Below are positions 29,302-39,018 of a stretch of 64,000 nucleotides of DNA, in pieces. This DNA is from Pseudo-nitzschia pungens (lineage: Eukaryota; Bacillariophyta; Bacillariophyceae; Bacillariales; Bacillariaceae). The DNA is taken from contig CM074765.1 in the NCBI GenBank assembly GCA_037355855.1, positions 1,984,001-2,048,000 on the forward strand. The letters run 5' to 3'. The notes under the pieces were generated by a model that saw only the letters and a list, made by a program, of their open reading frames with translations, did not search any database and was not told where the DNA came from. Position 1 is the stretch's first letter. Each line of letters opens with the position of its first letter. Both the position numbers and the translations under genes were made by a program.

Positions 29302-31758
29302 ATGCCAAGAAGACAACTATCGATGAATCCAAGAGCCATTAGGCAAAGGGAGAGGCGCGCAAGGCTCAGGGCTGCTAGGGCAGATGCAGCACGAAACAGC
29401 GTAGCGTTCGCAGATGCATTCCCCCTGGATGCCGACGCTCGCGCCCGGCTCACTGCTGCTGCAGCAGACGCGCCCCCTCCTGCTGTTGCTGCTGGTGGTG
29501 CTGTTCCTGCTGTTCCTGCTGCTCCTGCTCCTCGTCCTGCTCCTCGAGAAGATGACGAGGAACAAGAAGAAGAGGAAGAGGAGGAACCAGAACCCCCTGA
29601 ACGGGAGATTGAGCCCGATCGACCACCTCCCCCAGTTATTCCCCGGAGGGAGAACCTGGGACCACCAAATCTTCCAAATGATGTTAATGCCCCAACTCAG
29701 TTATTGAAGTACCATTCCACACTGCTTGAAATGATGAGCCACTTTACAGGAATTATGCACCCCACGAACAAGGTATTCACGAGTGCTGAACTCTCTATTC
29801 TGGAACCCATCCACATCTACAAGTGGATGTGTTACAGGGCATTCGGACTGGAGGATCCGGGACCGGAGGACAATCCTTATTACGCTCGATCATCTAGTCT
29901 GGAGTGCTGGAAGAAATCGATCTCTTATTTCATGCCACTGACATCAGCTTGGGATGATACTAAAGAGGAGGGGAATCCAACCAAGTCAAAGAAAATTAAC
30001 AACCTTATCAAAGCTGTAAAGAAGAAGGAGGCGCGAATGCTTGGAAAGGAGGGACAAGCTGATCGGGCCTTCACACTAGACGAGTTCATCCAAATGCTGG
30101 ATCTAATAGGACCGGCTCCAACTATTCTAAACTTGAGGAACCGGGCCATGCTCAAGTTCCAGTTCCATCTAATTGCAAGAGGAGATGATACCTCCCACAT
30201 GAGGAAGGCAAGCATTCGCGAGAGTCTAACATATCCAGGATACCTCACTGCGCAGATGCGTTGGTCCAAGAATGTGCAGGAGGAGAAGGATTGTCCCCTA
30301 CAGTTGCTGATGGGCTCCATGGATCCCCGGTTCTGTGTACTCCTTGGACTCGCTGTCTACCTAGAGGTGTGGCTCACCCATGGCGCCGGTCGGATCAGTC
30401 AGTGGCTCTTTGCTGAGGGAGATACACGCGCTGGATCTTCAACAAAGAAACAAGACAAGGAGGCAGACATTTGCAAGCTTGCCTACCAAAGAGCAACGAA
30501 AGCAGTGTTAGAAGGTGGGAGGTTTCGATTTGCAGGAGACAAGCAACTAGGAACACACTCTGTTAAGAAGTGGGCAACTACTATGTCGAGACGCTGTGGC
30601 GCTGCGAAGGATGACGTCAACTACAGAGCTAGATGGAAGACTAGTAAGGCAATGCAAGACAAGTACTTGGAAATTCAATTGGATTGGCCGGATATTAATG
30701 CCGGCAGCAGGCTTTGCCACAGAGGAGTCTGTTATTATAAGGAGAAGGAGGACAGCTCAGTGACCGACGAGTGGCTTGCTGCGTCTGTAGCACCGGCAAT
30801 TCGGGGCGCCTTTGGGGATCATGTTGCAGTGATCCTTGCAAAGCCTTTGGTGTGGGCTTGCTATGATGCCACTGCTGCTGACTTAGTTCCCCCTGACTTG
30901 AGAAAGAGAATAATCACTCGGTACTCCCTTCAACACAGAACAGAGAGAGCCGAAGGAGACAACCCAATCAGACAGATCCGAATCATTCCTTCGAACCACG
31001 ATGGCGTCGTGCATCTGGATGAGGTCCCTGATGAGGATACAGCAGACAGAGAGGGAGGATTTGGAAGAGGTGGACAGGAGTGGAGGAACGCTATTTATGC
31101 AAAGATTTGTACTACTCAAACTAATGTGGCGGAGATCAAGAACCATCAGCTCGCAGAGCTCGCAGAGATAAAGCGGCAGTTGCGAACGCTGACTGCAATG
31201 GTTCGTGGATTGTCGTATGCTCCTGCTAGGAGAGCTGCTAGAGAAGGAGCAGCAAGAAGACGCGCCGCCGTACCACAAGGTGTTCCAGTTCCTGAAAAGC
31301 CTGCAACACTGTATCCACATCCCCGGACTATCGAAGCTCTGTGGGACGAGTATCAGAATGGGATTGGTGGTCGGAAGCCAGCAAGGGACTTCAGTAGAAG
31401 GGAGAGAGGGAGCTGTAAATACAAGTATGCCCGAAGGAAGCTGGTATGGGATTGTGTAGAGAGGTTGCTGAGTAAAGGGAATGATCTGAGTACAGCATGT
31501 AATAAGATCAGGCGTGCCTTCGGAGACGTGTCGATGACGCGTCTGATCAATGCAATTCGTGACGACAACAGAAGCGCTCGACCTAATCCAAATCTGCGCT
31601 TGAGTCTGCTGCTGATTGTTGTTTGTTGGATAGGGGAAGTGCCCCTGTTGTTGCTGCTAAAGCATGTTTTCAAAGTTCAAGTTTATTGTTGTTACCCTTG
31701 TCGGTCTGTGGATCTGCTCTTCAGATTGGCCGACGAGATGTCAAGTAAAATCAGATAA
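29302..31758 (+). CDS. Crypton-like tyrosine recombinase
   Basis: 818-residue single-exon frame. After an Ala/Arg- and then acidic Pro-rich N-terminus (about 1-120) comes a domain with tyrosine-recombinase signatures: LNLRNRAMLKFQFHLIARGDD (first catalytic Arg near residue 292), GTHSVKKWATT (about 416-426; the usual H-x-x-R reads H-S-V-K) and RARWKTSK...DKYLE, whose Tyr near 454 would be the nucleophile. The C-terminal part (about 675-765, EALWDEYQNGIGGRKP...) resembles the GCR1_C-type DNA-binding domain found in Cryptons. These elements move by recombinase without DDE chemistry and lack long terminal repeats, so boundaries are not visible. The Lys in place of Arg and a hydrophobic, Cys-rich tail after residue 775 may mean decay. 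Assignment rests on motif resemblance. Confidence 0.6.
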   Translation: MPRRQLSMNPRAIRQRERRARLRAARADAARNSVAFADAFPLDADARARLTAAAADAPPPAVAAGGAVPAVPAAPAPRPAPREDDEEQEEEEEEEPEPPEREIEPDRPPPPVIPRRENLGPPNLPNDVNAPTQLLKYHSTLLEMMSHFTGIMHPTNKVFTSAELSILEPIHIYKWMCYRAFGLEDPGPEDNPYYARSSSLECWKKSISYFMPLTSAWDDTKEEGNPTKSKKINNLIKAVKKKEARMLGKEGQADRAFTLDEFIQMLDLIGPAPTILNLRNRAMLKFQFHLIARGDDTSHMRKASIRESLTYPGYLTAQMRWSKNVQEEKDCPLQLLMGSMDPRFCVLLGLAVYLEVWLTHGAGRISQWLFAEGDTRAGSSTKKQDKEADICKLAYQRATKAVLEGGRFRFAGDKQLGTHSVKKWATTMSRRCGAAKDDVNYRARWKTSKAMQDKYLEIQLDWPDINAGSRLCHRGVCYYKEKEDSSVTDEWLAASVAPAIRGAFGDHVAVILAKPLVWACYDATAADLVPPDLRKRIITRYSLQHRTERAEGDNPIRQIRIIPSNHDGVVHLDEVPDEDTADREGGFGRGGQEWRNAIYAKICTTQTNVAEIKNHQLAELAEIKRQLRTLTAMVRGLSYAPARRAAREGAARRRAAVPQGVPVPEKPATLYPHPRTIEALWDEYQNGIGGRKPARDFSRRERGSCKYKYARRKLVWDCVERLLSKGNDLSTACNKIRRAFGDVSMTRLINAIRDDNRSARPNPNLRLSLLLIVVCWIGEVPLLLLLKHVFKVQVYCCYPCRSVDLLFRLADEMSSKIR

Positions 31759-32072
31759 CATTTAAAAAAAGAATCGATGTCAATTTTTATCACGTGATTT
31801 TACACGGTGTTCTGAGTTTTTGACTTGGAAATATTTTTGTGATGCGTTCTAACGGTCTTAGGCATCGCTGACAATCATCTGAGTGAGAGAATGTAACCAA
31901 ATGAGTTTTGCGCGCGCCGAATGAGCCCCTGTAGGATTTCTACATGTTTTCTGGTACTCATACTTTTAGTTGCATATTGTATTCATACCAACACGGTACG
32001 TAAAAAAATCGTGCCCATAGTTCGAAGTCGTGTCGTATCTGTGCTACGTACATACGTCACAAGCGAAACCAG
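31759..32072. other. Spacer between the recombinase gene and the hAT-like element
   Basis: About 310 bases with no gene. If the recombinase belongs to a Crypton, its right end could lie here, but I see no diagnostic repeat. Confidence 0.4.
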
Positions 32073-32304
32073 TAGCGATTGGGCACGCTGCAAAGTTAGC
32101 AAAGCAAATTTTGCTTTTTGCTTTGCAAAATTTTGCTTTGCTCGCTAAAGCAAAAGTTTTGCTCCCACTTTGCTCCAAAACGGATAGACAGACGGACGCT
32201 CATTCATCGACGGAAAAAGGACGGACGCTCATTCGTCGACTCTCTGGACAGACTCTATTACTACTTGTAAAGGTGCTATTCAGTGTCCTATTCAGTTCAT
32301 CTCA
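32073..32304 (+). repeat. Left terminal arm of the hAT-like element
   Basis: Contains overlapping AAAGCAAATTTTGCTTTTTGC palindromes (32098-32160) and two copies of a GACGGACGCTCATTCRTCGAC motif. The inverted counterpart is 37380-37637. Confidence 0.8.
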
Positions 32305-32992
32305 GTGACTCTGGTCATTATTTGTGTGATTCCAGTGTGAATATTCCTCAACCTATGCATGGGCAACAGTATTCAAAAAGAAGTATTGAGAAATCATTCA
32401 TACTTTAGATGTCACCACTGATTGATTAATATTAGGCCCTGTTCCTGTACAACCCGCTAGCAAATACCATCACATCCAATATCTGGGTGACTCTGGTCAT
32501 TATTTGTGTGATTCCAGTGTGAATATTCCTCAACCTATGCATGGGCAACAGTATTCAAAAAGAAGTATTGAGAAATCATTCATACTTTAAATGTCACCAC
32601 TGATTGATTAATATTAGGCCCTGTTCCTGTACAACCCGCTAGCAAATACCATCACATCCAATATCTGGGTGACTCTGGTCATTATTTGTGTGATTCCAGT
32701 GTGAATATTCCTCAACCTATGCATGGGCAACAGTATTCAAAAAGAAGTATTGAGAAATCATTCATACTTTAGATGTCACCACTGATTGATTAATATTAGG
32801 CCCTGTTCCTGTACAACCCGCTAGCAAATACCATCACATCCAATATCTGGGTGACTCTGGTCATTATTTGTGTGATTCCAGTGTGAATATTCCTCAACCT
32901 ATGCATGGGCAACAGTATTCAAAAAGAAGTATTGAGAAATCATTCATACTTTAAATGTCACCACTGATTGATTAATATTTGGCCCTGTGCTG
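32305..32992 (+). repeat. 182-bp tandem repeats, 3.8 copies
   Basis: Units start GTGACTCTGGTCATTATTTG at 32305, 32487, 32669 and 32851 (exact 182-base period). Copies 1 and 3 read CTTTAGATG while 2 and 4 read CTTTAAATG, so the array grew by duplicating a dimer. Two inverted, more diverged copies lie at about 37055-37370. Confidence 0.92.
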
Positions 32993-33052
32993 TACATTCT
33001 CTTCACGTTTCATACATGTACAAAAATTTTGGTACTAAGTCAGAGGCAAATA

Positions 33053-33110
33053 TGGTGCAGTGGCTTCAGCACAATGTGGATCTCGCGGTTTAAGTCCTGC
33101 GTGGGCCCAC
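33053..33110 (+). other. tRNA-like (SINE-like) segment inside the left arm
   Basis: TGGTGCAGTGG matches an RNA polymerase III A box and GGTTTAAGTCC, 34 bases downstream, matches a B box at 9 of 11 positions. A diverged inverted copy of this segment sits at about 36940-37010. No proper cloverleaf, so a tRNA relic rather than a tRNA gene. Confidence 0.35.
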
Positions 33111-33185
33111 AGAACATTTCTTTTGTCATCAGCAACAAACAGAACCTTACTTTTTGTGAAGTTCTGGAAAACTAACTCCTGATAC

Positions 33186-33690
33186 CAGAAACGCCGTGTC
33201 AAGTGATTGTGCTTTCGCCGGCTGTTCTGCTTCCTTTCAAGCCAAACCAAGCTAGGGCGAGCAAGTATACATACTGAATTGAACCCCTGCCAATTCTCAA
33301 AGCATTCCAGTGGCTAGCTGTGGAGTACTGAGTCGCGAATCAGGATTGGTTCATTTCAAGCAAAATATTAGCGAAACGCCACGTCAAGTGATTGTGCTTT
33401 CGCCGGCTGTTCTGCTTCCTTTCAAGCCAAACCAAGATAGGGCGAGCTAGTATAGGTACTGAATCGAACCCCTGCCAATTCTCAAAGCAATCCAGCGGCT
33501 AGTTGTGGAGTACTGAGTCGCGAATCAGGATTGGTTCATTTCAAGCGAAATATTAGTGAAACACCACGTCAAGTGATTGTGCTTTTGCCGGCTGTTGTGC
33601 TTCCTTTCAAGCCAAACCAAGCTAGGGCGAGCAAGTATACATACTGAATCGAACTCCTACCAATTTATATCTCATCGCAGTGGGCAGGTG
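33186..33690 (+). repeat. About 187-bp tandem repeats, 2.7 copies (left arm)
   Basis: Units contain CAAGTGATTGTGCTTT, GCCAAACCAAG and CGAATCAGGATTGGTTC, recurring near 33190, 33377 and 33564. The inverted counterparts at 36075-36800 number about four. Confidence 0.85.
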
Positions 33691-33744
33691 GCGAGTACTG
33701 ACTCAGAAATCAACATTGAGTGTGTTCTATAATATCTGGAAAAT

Positions 33745-34679
33745 ATGTCATCTCCGAGCAATAAAAAAAGCCCAGCAGAAGGTACTACTACTAATGGTAC
33801 TACAACAACCAACGCAGCCCAAACAATGCAGATAATAGACCCAAAGGATGCTAAACACATTCCACATCCTCAAGTGTCACAATGGTGTGCTCTAGGATCT
33901 AGAGGAGGAACTGCATCATCAGCAAACTGGGACTACTTTCATGTTGTGAAGAGAGGTTCAGAAACACATCACAACATACCAACCAAGCTGAAGGGGAATA
34001 AACACCTGTGCTGTTGCAATATCTGTGGTTTCATTAAAAAGTATTGTGTGGTAAATGCTTCAACCGGATCACTGAACTATACAAATGGCAACTTGAAAAG
34101 TCACTTGCAGTCACATGGAGTGTTCCTTGACAAATTCTACAGTGCAAAGATGAGTGGTAGCAACAATACTCAGAAGCTAAGGGGTGACAGAGGAATGCAA
34201 GACATAAGTTTGGTTCTTAAAGCTGGGGTTGCAAAGTATGGACAAAAGAAGGAGTCACATGAAGCCATCAAGCGACATCGCCAACGTCAAGTTACGAAAT
34301 GGATTGCCAGTAACAACCAACCACTGAGTGTTGTCAAAGATCCAAGATTCCGAGCCATGATAGAATCATACTGTCCAGCACCAGATCATTTTGATGACAA
34401 AGCACTAAAGAAAGATCTTCATTTCTTGGAAGCAAAGATACGGGAGTTACAGGTGAAGGATATGCAGGGATGTTGGATTTCTACAACGCTCGACCACTGG
34501 ACTCCCCAAAAGGGCCACAATAATTATGTTGGAATGCACTGTACATGGATTAATGATTGGAAGATGAATGCCTTCCCATTGGGACTTTTTTTGCACGAAG
34601 GGACTTCAAATGCTGAGTCAGTTGCTAAGAAATTTTTCTCTGATGTTACAGAAAAGATTGCCGTTGTCAAACCATGGAT
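33745..34679 (+). pseudogene. hAT-like transposase, N-terminal half (copy A)
   Basis: Open from ATG 33745 and intact for about 312 residues. A BED-type zinc finger (CCNIC...HLQSH, about residues 90-128) is followed by the start of the hAT catalytic region (QGCWISTTLDHWTPQKGHNNY). At about 34677 the sequence switches to the antisense of copy B, so the frame ends in an unrelated tail at 34755. The catalytic remainder and the hATC dimerisation domain are missing. Cannot encode an active transposase, but could encode a BED DNA-binding protein. Confidence 0.75.
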
Positions 34680-36071
34680 TATTTGTTGGAAGGGGTTCTT
34701 TCTCAACTTGGTCATTGTTGACAACCCTGTCATCTTTGTTTCCTTCCTCTGCTGATTTCGCATCAATCATCAACTCCAATAAGCGCCTCCAGATGGTATC
34801 CTTTTCAGTACCTGACTCGATGTATGCCAGAGTTTTGAAACATGAATCCAATGCCATGGCAATCACAAAACAATAATGAATGCCCACTTGCCTATTCATT
34901 CTGCCACAAACAACAATCTCATTGAACACAGGATCCATTTTCTTATTCCACCTTGATTCAAAATCATTCTTCAATACCATTGCATTTTCAACTGCAGGTG
35001 GTTGAGTAGCAGCAAGTCCATTTTCAATACCCAAACATATTTCTTCAATTTCTAGTGCTACCCATGAGGATGTCACATATTTTTCTCCCTCAGGCATTTT
35101 CATTCCCTTGTGGACTGGCTTCAATACAACAGCAATGCTCTCAAATGTATCCCATTGTGCATCTGTGAGTTTGTGGTTGCATTTCATAGAATAGTCTTGA
35201 TTATAGCATTCTTGAAGTGCCTCTTTCAAGTCCAGTAGATGCTCAATCATTGCATACATTGACCACCACCTGGTTGCAACATCTTGGAATAGTAGCAGAC
35301 ATCTCTTGCTATCATTTGTGGCATTGGGTATTTTCTCTGTTGCTGTTCTCTCCCCCACACATCTCAAACTTCATTACATGCTGGGCTAGTTTCAAGCTTG
35401 ATGTTGCCTGTGTTGATTTGTTAAAGTGCAGTACAATTCTCCGTGCAAGCTTCACACAGGCAGAAGGATGAGTCAAGTCAGCTCCAGTAAAACCATAATA
35501 TCGAAAGGTTGAATCGTCGTATAACTTTTTGCATGTCAAATGAATGGAGTGATCAGTACAGTATGGATGCATAATCCCCCTCTTCTCTAACATCATTCCA
35601 AATCTGTTCATATTTCCAGTCATGTCAGAGGTGCATGAAAATATTTCAGCATCAACAGCAATCTTTTCTGTAACATCAGAGAAAAATTTCTTAGCAACTG
35701 ACTCAAGATTTGAAGTCCCTTAATGCAAAAACAGTCCCAATGGGAAGGCATTCATCTTCCAATCATTAATCCATGTACAGTGCATTCCAACATAATTACT
35801 GTGACCCTTTTGGGGAGTCCAGTGATCAAGCGTTGTCAAAATCCAACATCACTGCATATCCTTCACTTGTATGTCCCATATCTTTGTTTCCAAGAAATGA
35901 AGAGCTTTCTTTAGTGCTTTGTCATCAAAATGATCTGGTGCTGGATAGTATGATTCTATCATGGCCTGGAATCTTGGATCTTTGACAAAACTCAATGGTT
36001 GGGTGTTACTGGCAATCCATTTCGTAACTTGATGTTGCCTATGTCACTTGACAGCTTCTCATGACTCCTTC
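34680..36071 (-). pseudogene. hAT-like transposase, middle and C-terminal part (copy B)
   Basis: Reads right to left. From 36071 to about 35645 it aligns with copy A (34248-34676) with many changes; then it continues with HPYCTDHSIHLTCKKL and FQDVATRWWSMYAMIEHLL, typical of the hAT catalytic and insertion regions. Lesions: TGA at 35851-35849 and TAA at 35722-35720 where copy A has Gly and Glu codons, and an extra C (G on the coding strand) in the run at 35352-35356. The BED finger at the start and the hATC domain at the end are both absent. Confidence 0.75.
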
Positions 36072-36074
36072 ACA

Positions 36075-36800
36075 ACAGCCAGCGAAAGGCAAATCACTTG
36101 ATGCAGCATTTTGCTAGTATTGTGTTGGTCACAGCCCAATTCAGTGCAGTGACACAGTTCTCTGTAACTGCCATGTGCAATGAGATATAAATTGGCAGGA
36201 GTTCAATTCAGTACCCATACTGGCTTCTCATAACTTATTTGGCTTGGAAGGAAGGAGAACAGCTGGCAAAAGGCAAATCACTTGATGTGGCATTTCCCTA
36301 TTATTCCTGTACAGGCCCAATTCTGATTTTCGACTCAGTACTCAACAACTAGCCACCACTGGAATGCTATGCAAATTGGCAGGGGTTTGATTCAGTACCT
36401 ATACTGGGTTCTCCTAGCTTGGTTTGACTTGAAAGGAAGCAGATCACCCAGCAGAAGGTGAATCACCTTCAGTGGTGTTTTGCTATTATTTTGGTTTAAA
36501 TGAACCAATCCTGATTCACAACTCAATACTCCACAACTAATGGCTGGAATGCTATATAAATTGGCAGGGGTTTGATTCAGGACCTATATTGGCTTCCCCT
36601 AACTTGGATTGACGTGAAAGGAAGCAGAACAGTCAACAAAAGGTGAATCAATTGATGTAGTGTTTTGTTAGTATTTTGGTTGAGATGAACCAACCCTGAT
36701 TCACAACTCAGTTCTCCATGACTAGCAGCTTTAATGCTATATAAATTTGCAGGGGTTTGATTTGGTACCTAAACTGGCTGCCCCTAACTTGGTTTGGCTT
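36075..36800 (-). repeat. About 187-bp tandem repeats, right arm (inverted)
   Basis: About four diverged units with GGCAGGGGTTTGATTCAG and GGCAAATCACTTGAT, complementary to the units at 33186-33690. Confidence 0.8.
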
Positions 36801-37054
36801 TGAAGGATCAACAACAGGGTGAGGGAGGTAGCAAATGGATGGTGGTATCAGGAGTGAGTTTTCCAGAACTTCACAAAAATTTAGGTTCTCTTCTCCTGTT
36901 GCTGATCAAAAAGAAAATGTTCCACACCATCATGGAGGACAGGGCCCACGGGGCACTGCATACTGCTGAAGCCACTGTGCTATGTTTGCCTCTGCCATGG
37001 TAGGAAAATCTGTGTATATGAATATGGCATAGAAGGGCAGTACAGCACAGGTCC

Positions 37055-37637
37055 AAATACTAATCAGTCAGTGGTGACATCTAAACTATCAATGATTTCT
37101 CAATACTTTTTTTGAATACTCTTACCCATGCATAGGTTGAGGAATATTAACACTGGAAACATACAATTGTTGGCCAGAGTCACCCAGATATTGGATTGAA
37201 GGAATTTTCTAGCAGATTGTACAACACAGGGCCAAACATTAATCAATCAGTGGTGACATCTAAACTATCAATGATTTCTCAATGCTTCTTTGTGAACACT
37301 GTTGCCCATGCATACGTTGAGGAATATTCACACTGGAATCACACAATTGTAGGCCAGATTCACTGAGATGAAATGAAAAGGACGCTGAATAGCACCTTTA
37401 AAAGTAATACAATCTGTCGTTTTTCCATCAACCCAGTGAATGAGCATCTGCCCTTTTCCCATTGACCCAGCAAATGACCCATCTGTCCTTTCTGTCAATC
37501 CAGTGAATGAGCATCCATCCCTCTATCCATTCTGGAGCAAAGTGGGAGCAAAACTTTTGCTTTTGTCAGCAAAGCAAAATTTTGCAAAGCAAAAAGCAAA
37601 ATTTGCTTTGCTAATGTTGCAGCATGCCCAATCGCTA
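37055..37637 (-). repeat. Right terminal arm of the hAT-like element
   Basis: Two inverted 182-bp-type units (37055-37370) followed by the inverted outer region with GCAAAATTTTGCAAAGC and the terminus CCAATCGCTA at 37628-37637. Confidence 0.8.
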
Positions 37638-37921
37638 GTACATAGTGCAATGAAGTACACGGGTACTGGTACATACGTATGTGCTTCTCACTCCTCCTCA
37701 CTCTCAACTCCATAGGATCAATCACAATACGAGTAGTACTCTGTACAATGTACTTGGTAATCTTACTACTGTAATGTTACCACTACTAGTAACAAGAAGC
37801 TACTTGTACTCCAGGAGCTGGGAATTTGCATCTATTACTACAATCCTTCTTCTCTCTTCAGAAGTGCTGACTATCAATTCTATTAACTCATGCTACCACC
37901 AACAGTAGCACCAAGCACGCA

Positions 37922-38381
37922 ATGGCCAACAGGCATTCCCCAGATAAGAAGAAAAAGGTACTACTAGTAGAAACAATGAGGAATTTTTGACTAAATTTTA
38001 TCATGATCTATCATGTTCTTGACGGGGAGCAGGACAACACCTAGTGATAGGAATTTTATACTAGAACGAGGCACTAGTAGCTAATCAATATAATACTAGT
38101 AGCTAGTAGTACTAGTACCACTAGCACTAGTAGTAAGAGTTAACCACTAGTATCACCACCATGCAGATGTGAATATCGTGCGGAGTATGGATGCCATCTT
38201 TTTGAGTTGTACTACTAGTAGTTTTTAAATTAAGTCGTCTTCTTCTTCTTCAATTCAGAATGATGACGAGGACTTTTCGCAGCTCGTCAAAGAACTAGTA
38301 CTAATCACCAACTTCGGTATTGCTGTGGTAGGAAGAAAGGAGACCGGCCTTCTTGCTCAAATCAACAAGGATGGAAACTGA
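37922..38381 (+). CDS. Possible two-exon small gene (52 aa) or exon remnant
   Basis: ATG at 37922 opens MANRHSPDKKKK, followed by a GTACTA donor (37958); after a pyrimidine-rich stretch and CAG at 38256-38258 the frame continues NDDEDFSQLVKELVLITNFG to a TGA at 38379-38381. The second exon has protein-like composition, a good acceptor and no stop for 40 codons. I do not recognise it. It sits in ACTAGT-rich intergenic DNA and may be the 5' remnant of a larger repeated gene. Confidence 0.3.
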
Positions 38382-39018
38382 GAATGATACCCAATCATCA
38401 ACCCGCCTATCGTAATCGCTCTTGTCTGCTTACGATTCTCGTGACGTGCCTTCATCAACAGTAGATTCTCGCAGCTCATCGGTGGAAAATATTTGTTAAT
38501 CAAGCAAGTACGAGTAATGCTCATACTAATAGTCCGTGAACAACGTATTCCGCAGGCCAATTTCGTGTTTCGCCACGATTCTCGTCGTCCTAGTGAATCG
38601 GACGGCAATGGGTTCGACACGGCGCACTATGAGAGATGGATTCTTCTACACTAATTTCATTAGTTTCAGACTATCGCACTGAATGTTCGTTCCCTCGAAC
38701 AAAAGACTACACAGCGAAACCGAAAACACCGTGCATTTTGACAATCAAAATATCATTCGGGGGATGTTGTTGGTAATAGTGACAGATGTCGATCAAGACA
38801 AAGGTTATGGAAATTAGTTAGCATGGGCCAGATGTGCATTGCATAGATTAGTCCAGTCTAGCTCATTACAGTCCGTTCCGAGAGAAAGTATGGATCTATT
38901 ACTTTCTCTGCAAGGAATTGGTTGTGTACTGTTGGGGTGAGAGGGCGTTGCTACGTTCGCCGCGATAACGTCTTTTGTCTATCTTCAATCGACGGTACTG
39001 CATTCAGTGTCGCAAAAC
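38382..39018. other. Gene-free spacer 3' of the light-harvesting gene
   Basis: No convincing gene. A minus-strand frame at 38357-38620 has no protein-like features. It should contain the 3' untranslated region of the light-harvesting gene near 39018. Confidence 0.4.

Larger units (their letters stand above)
32073..37637. mobile_element. Palindromic hAT/foldback-like DNA transposon, about 5.6 kb
   Basis: Ends are TAGCGATTGGGCACGCTGCA (left) and the complement of TAGCGATTGGGCATGCTGCA (right), fitting the hAT terminal consensus YARNG. Each arm repeats the same modules in mirror order: an outer AAAGCAAAATTTTGC-rich hairpin region, 182-bp tandem units, a tRNA-like segment, and about 187-bp tandem units. 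Between the arms lie the N-terminal half of a BED-finger hAT transposase (+) and, facing it, the C-terminal part of a second copy (-). Bases flanking the ends, GAAACCAG and GTACATAG, are not an 8-bp duplication. Arms differ by many substitutions, so the element is old; neither transposase is complete. Confidence 0.8.

Noticed and set aside
33040..33120. A functional tRNA gene
   Set aside because: A- and B-box-like words are present, but acceptor and anticodon stems do not pair; treated as a tRNA relic.
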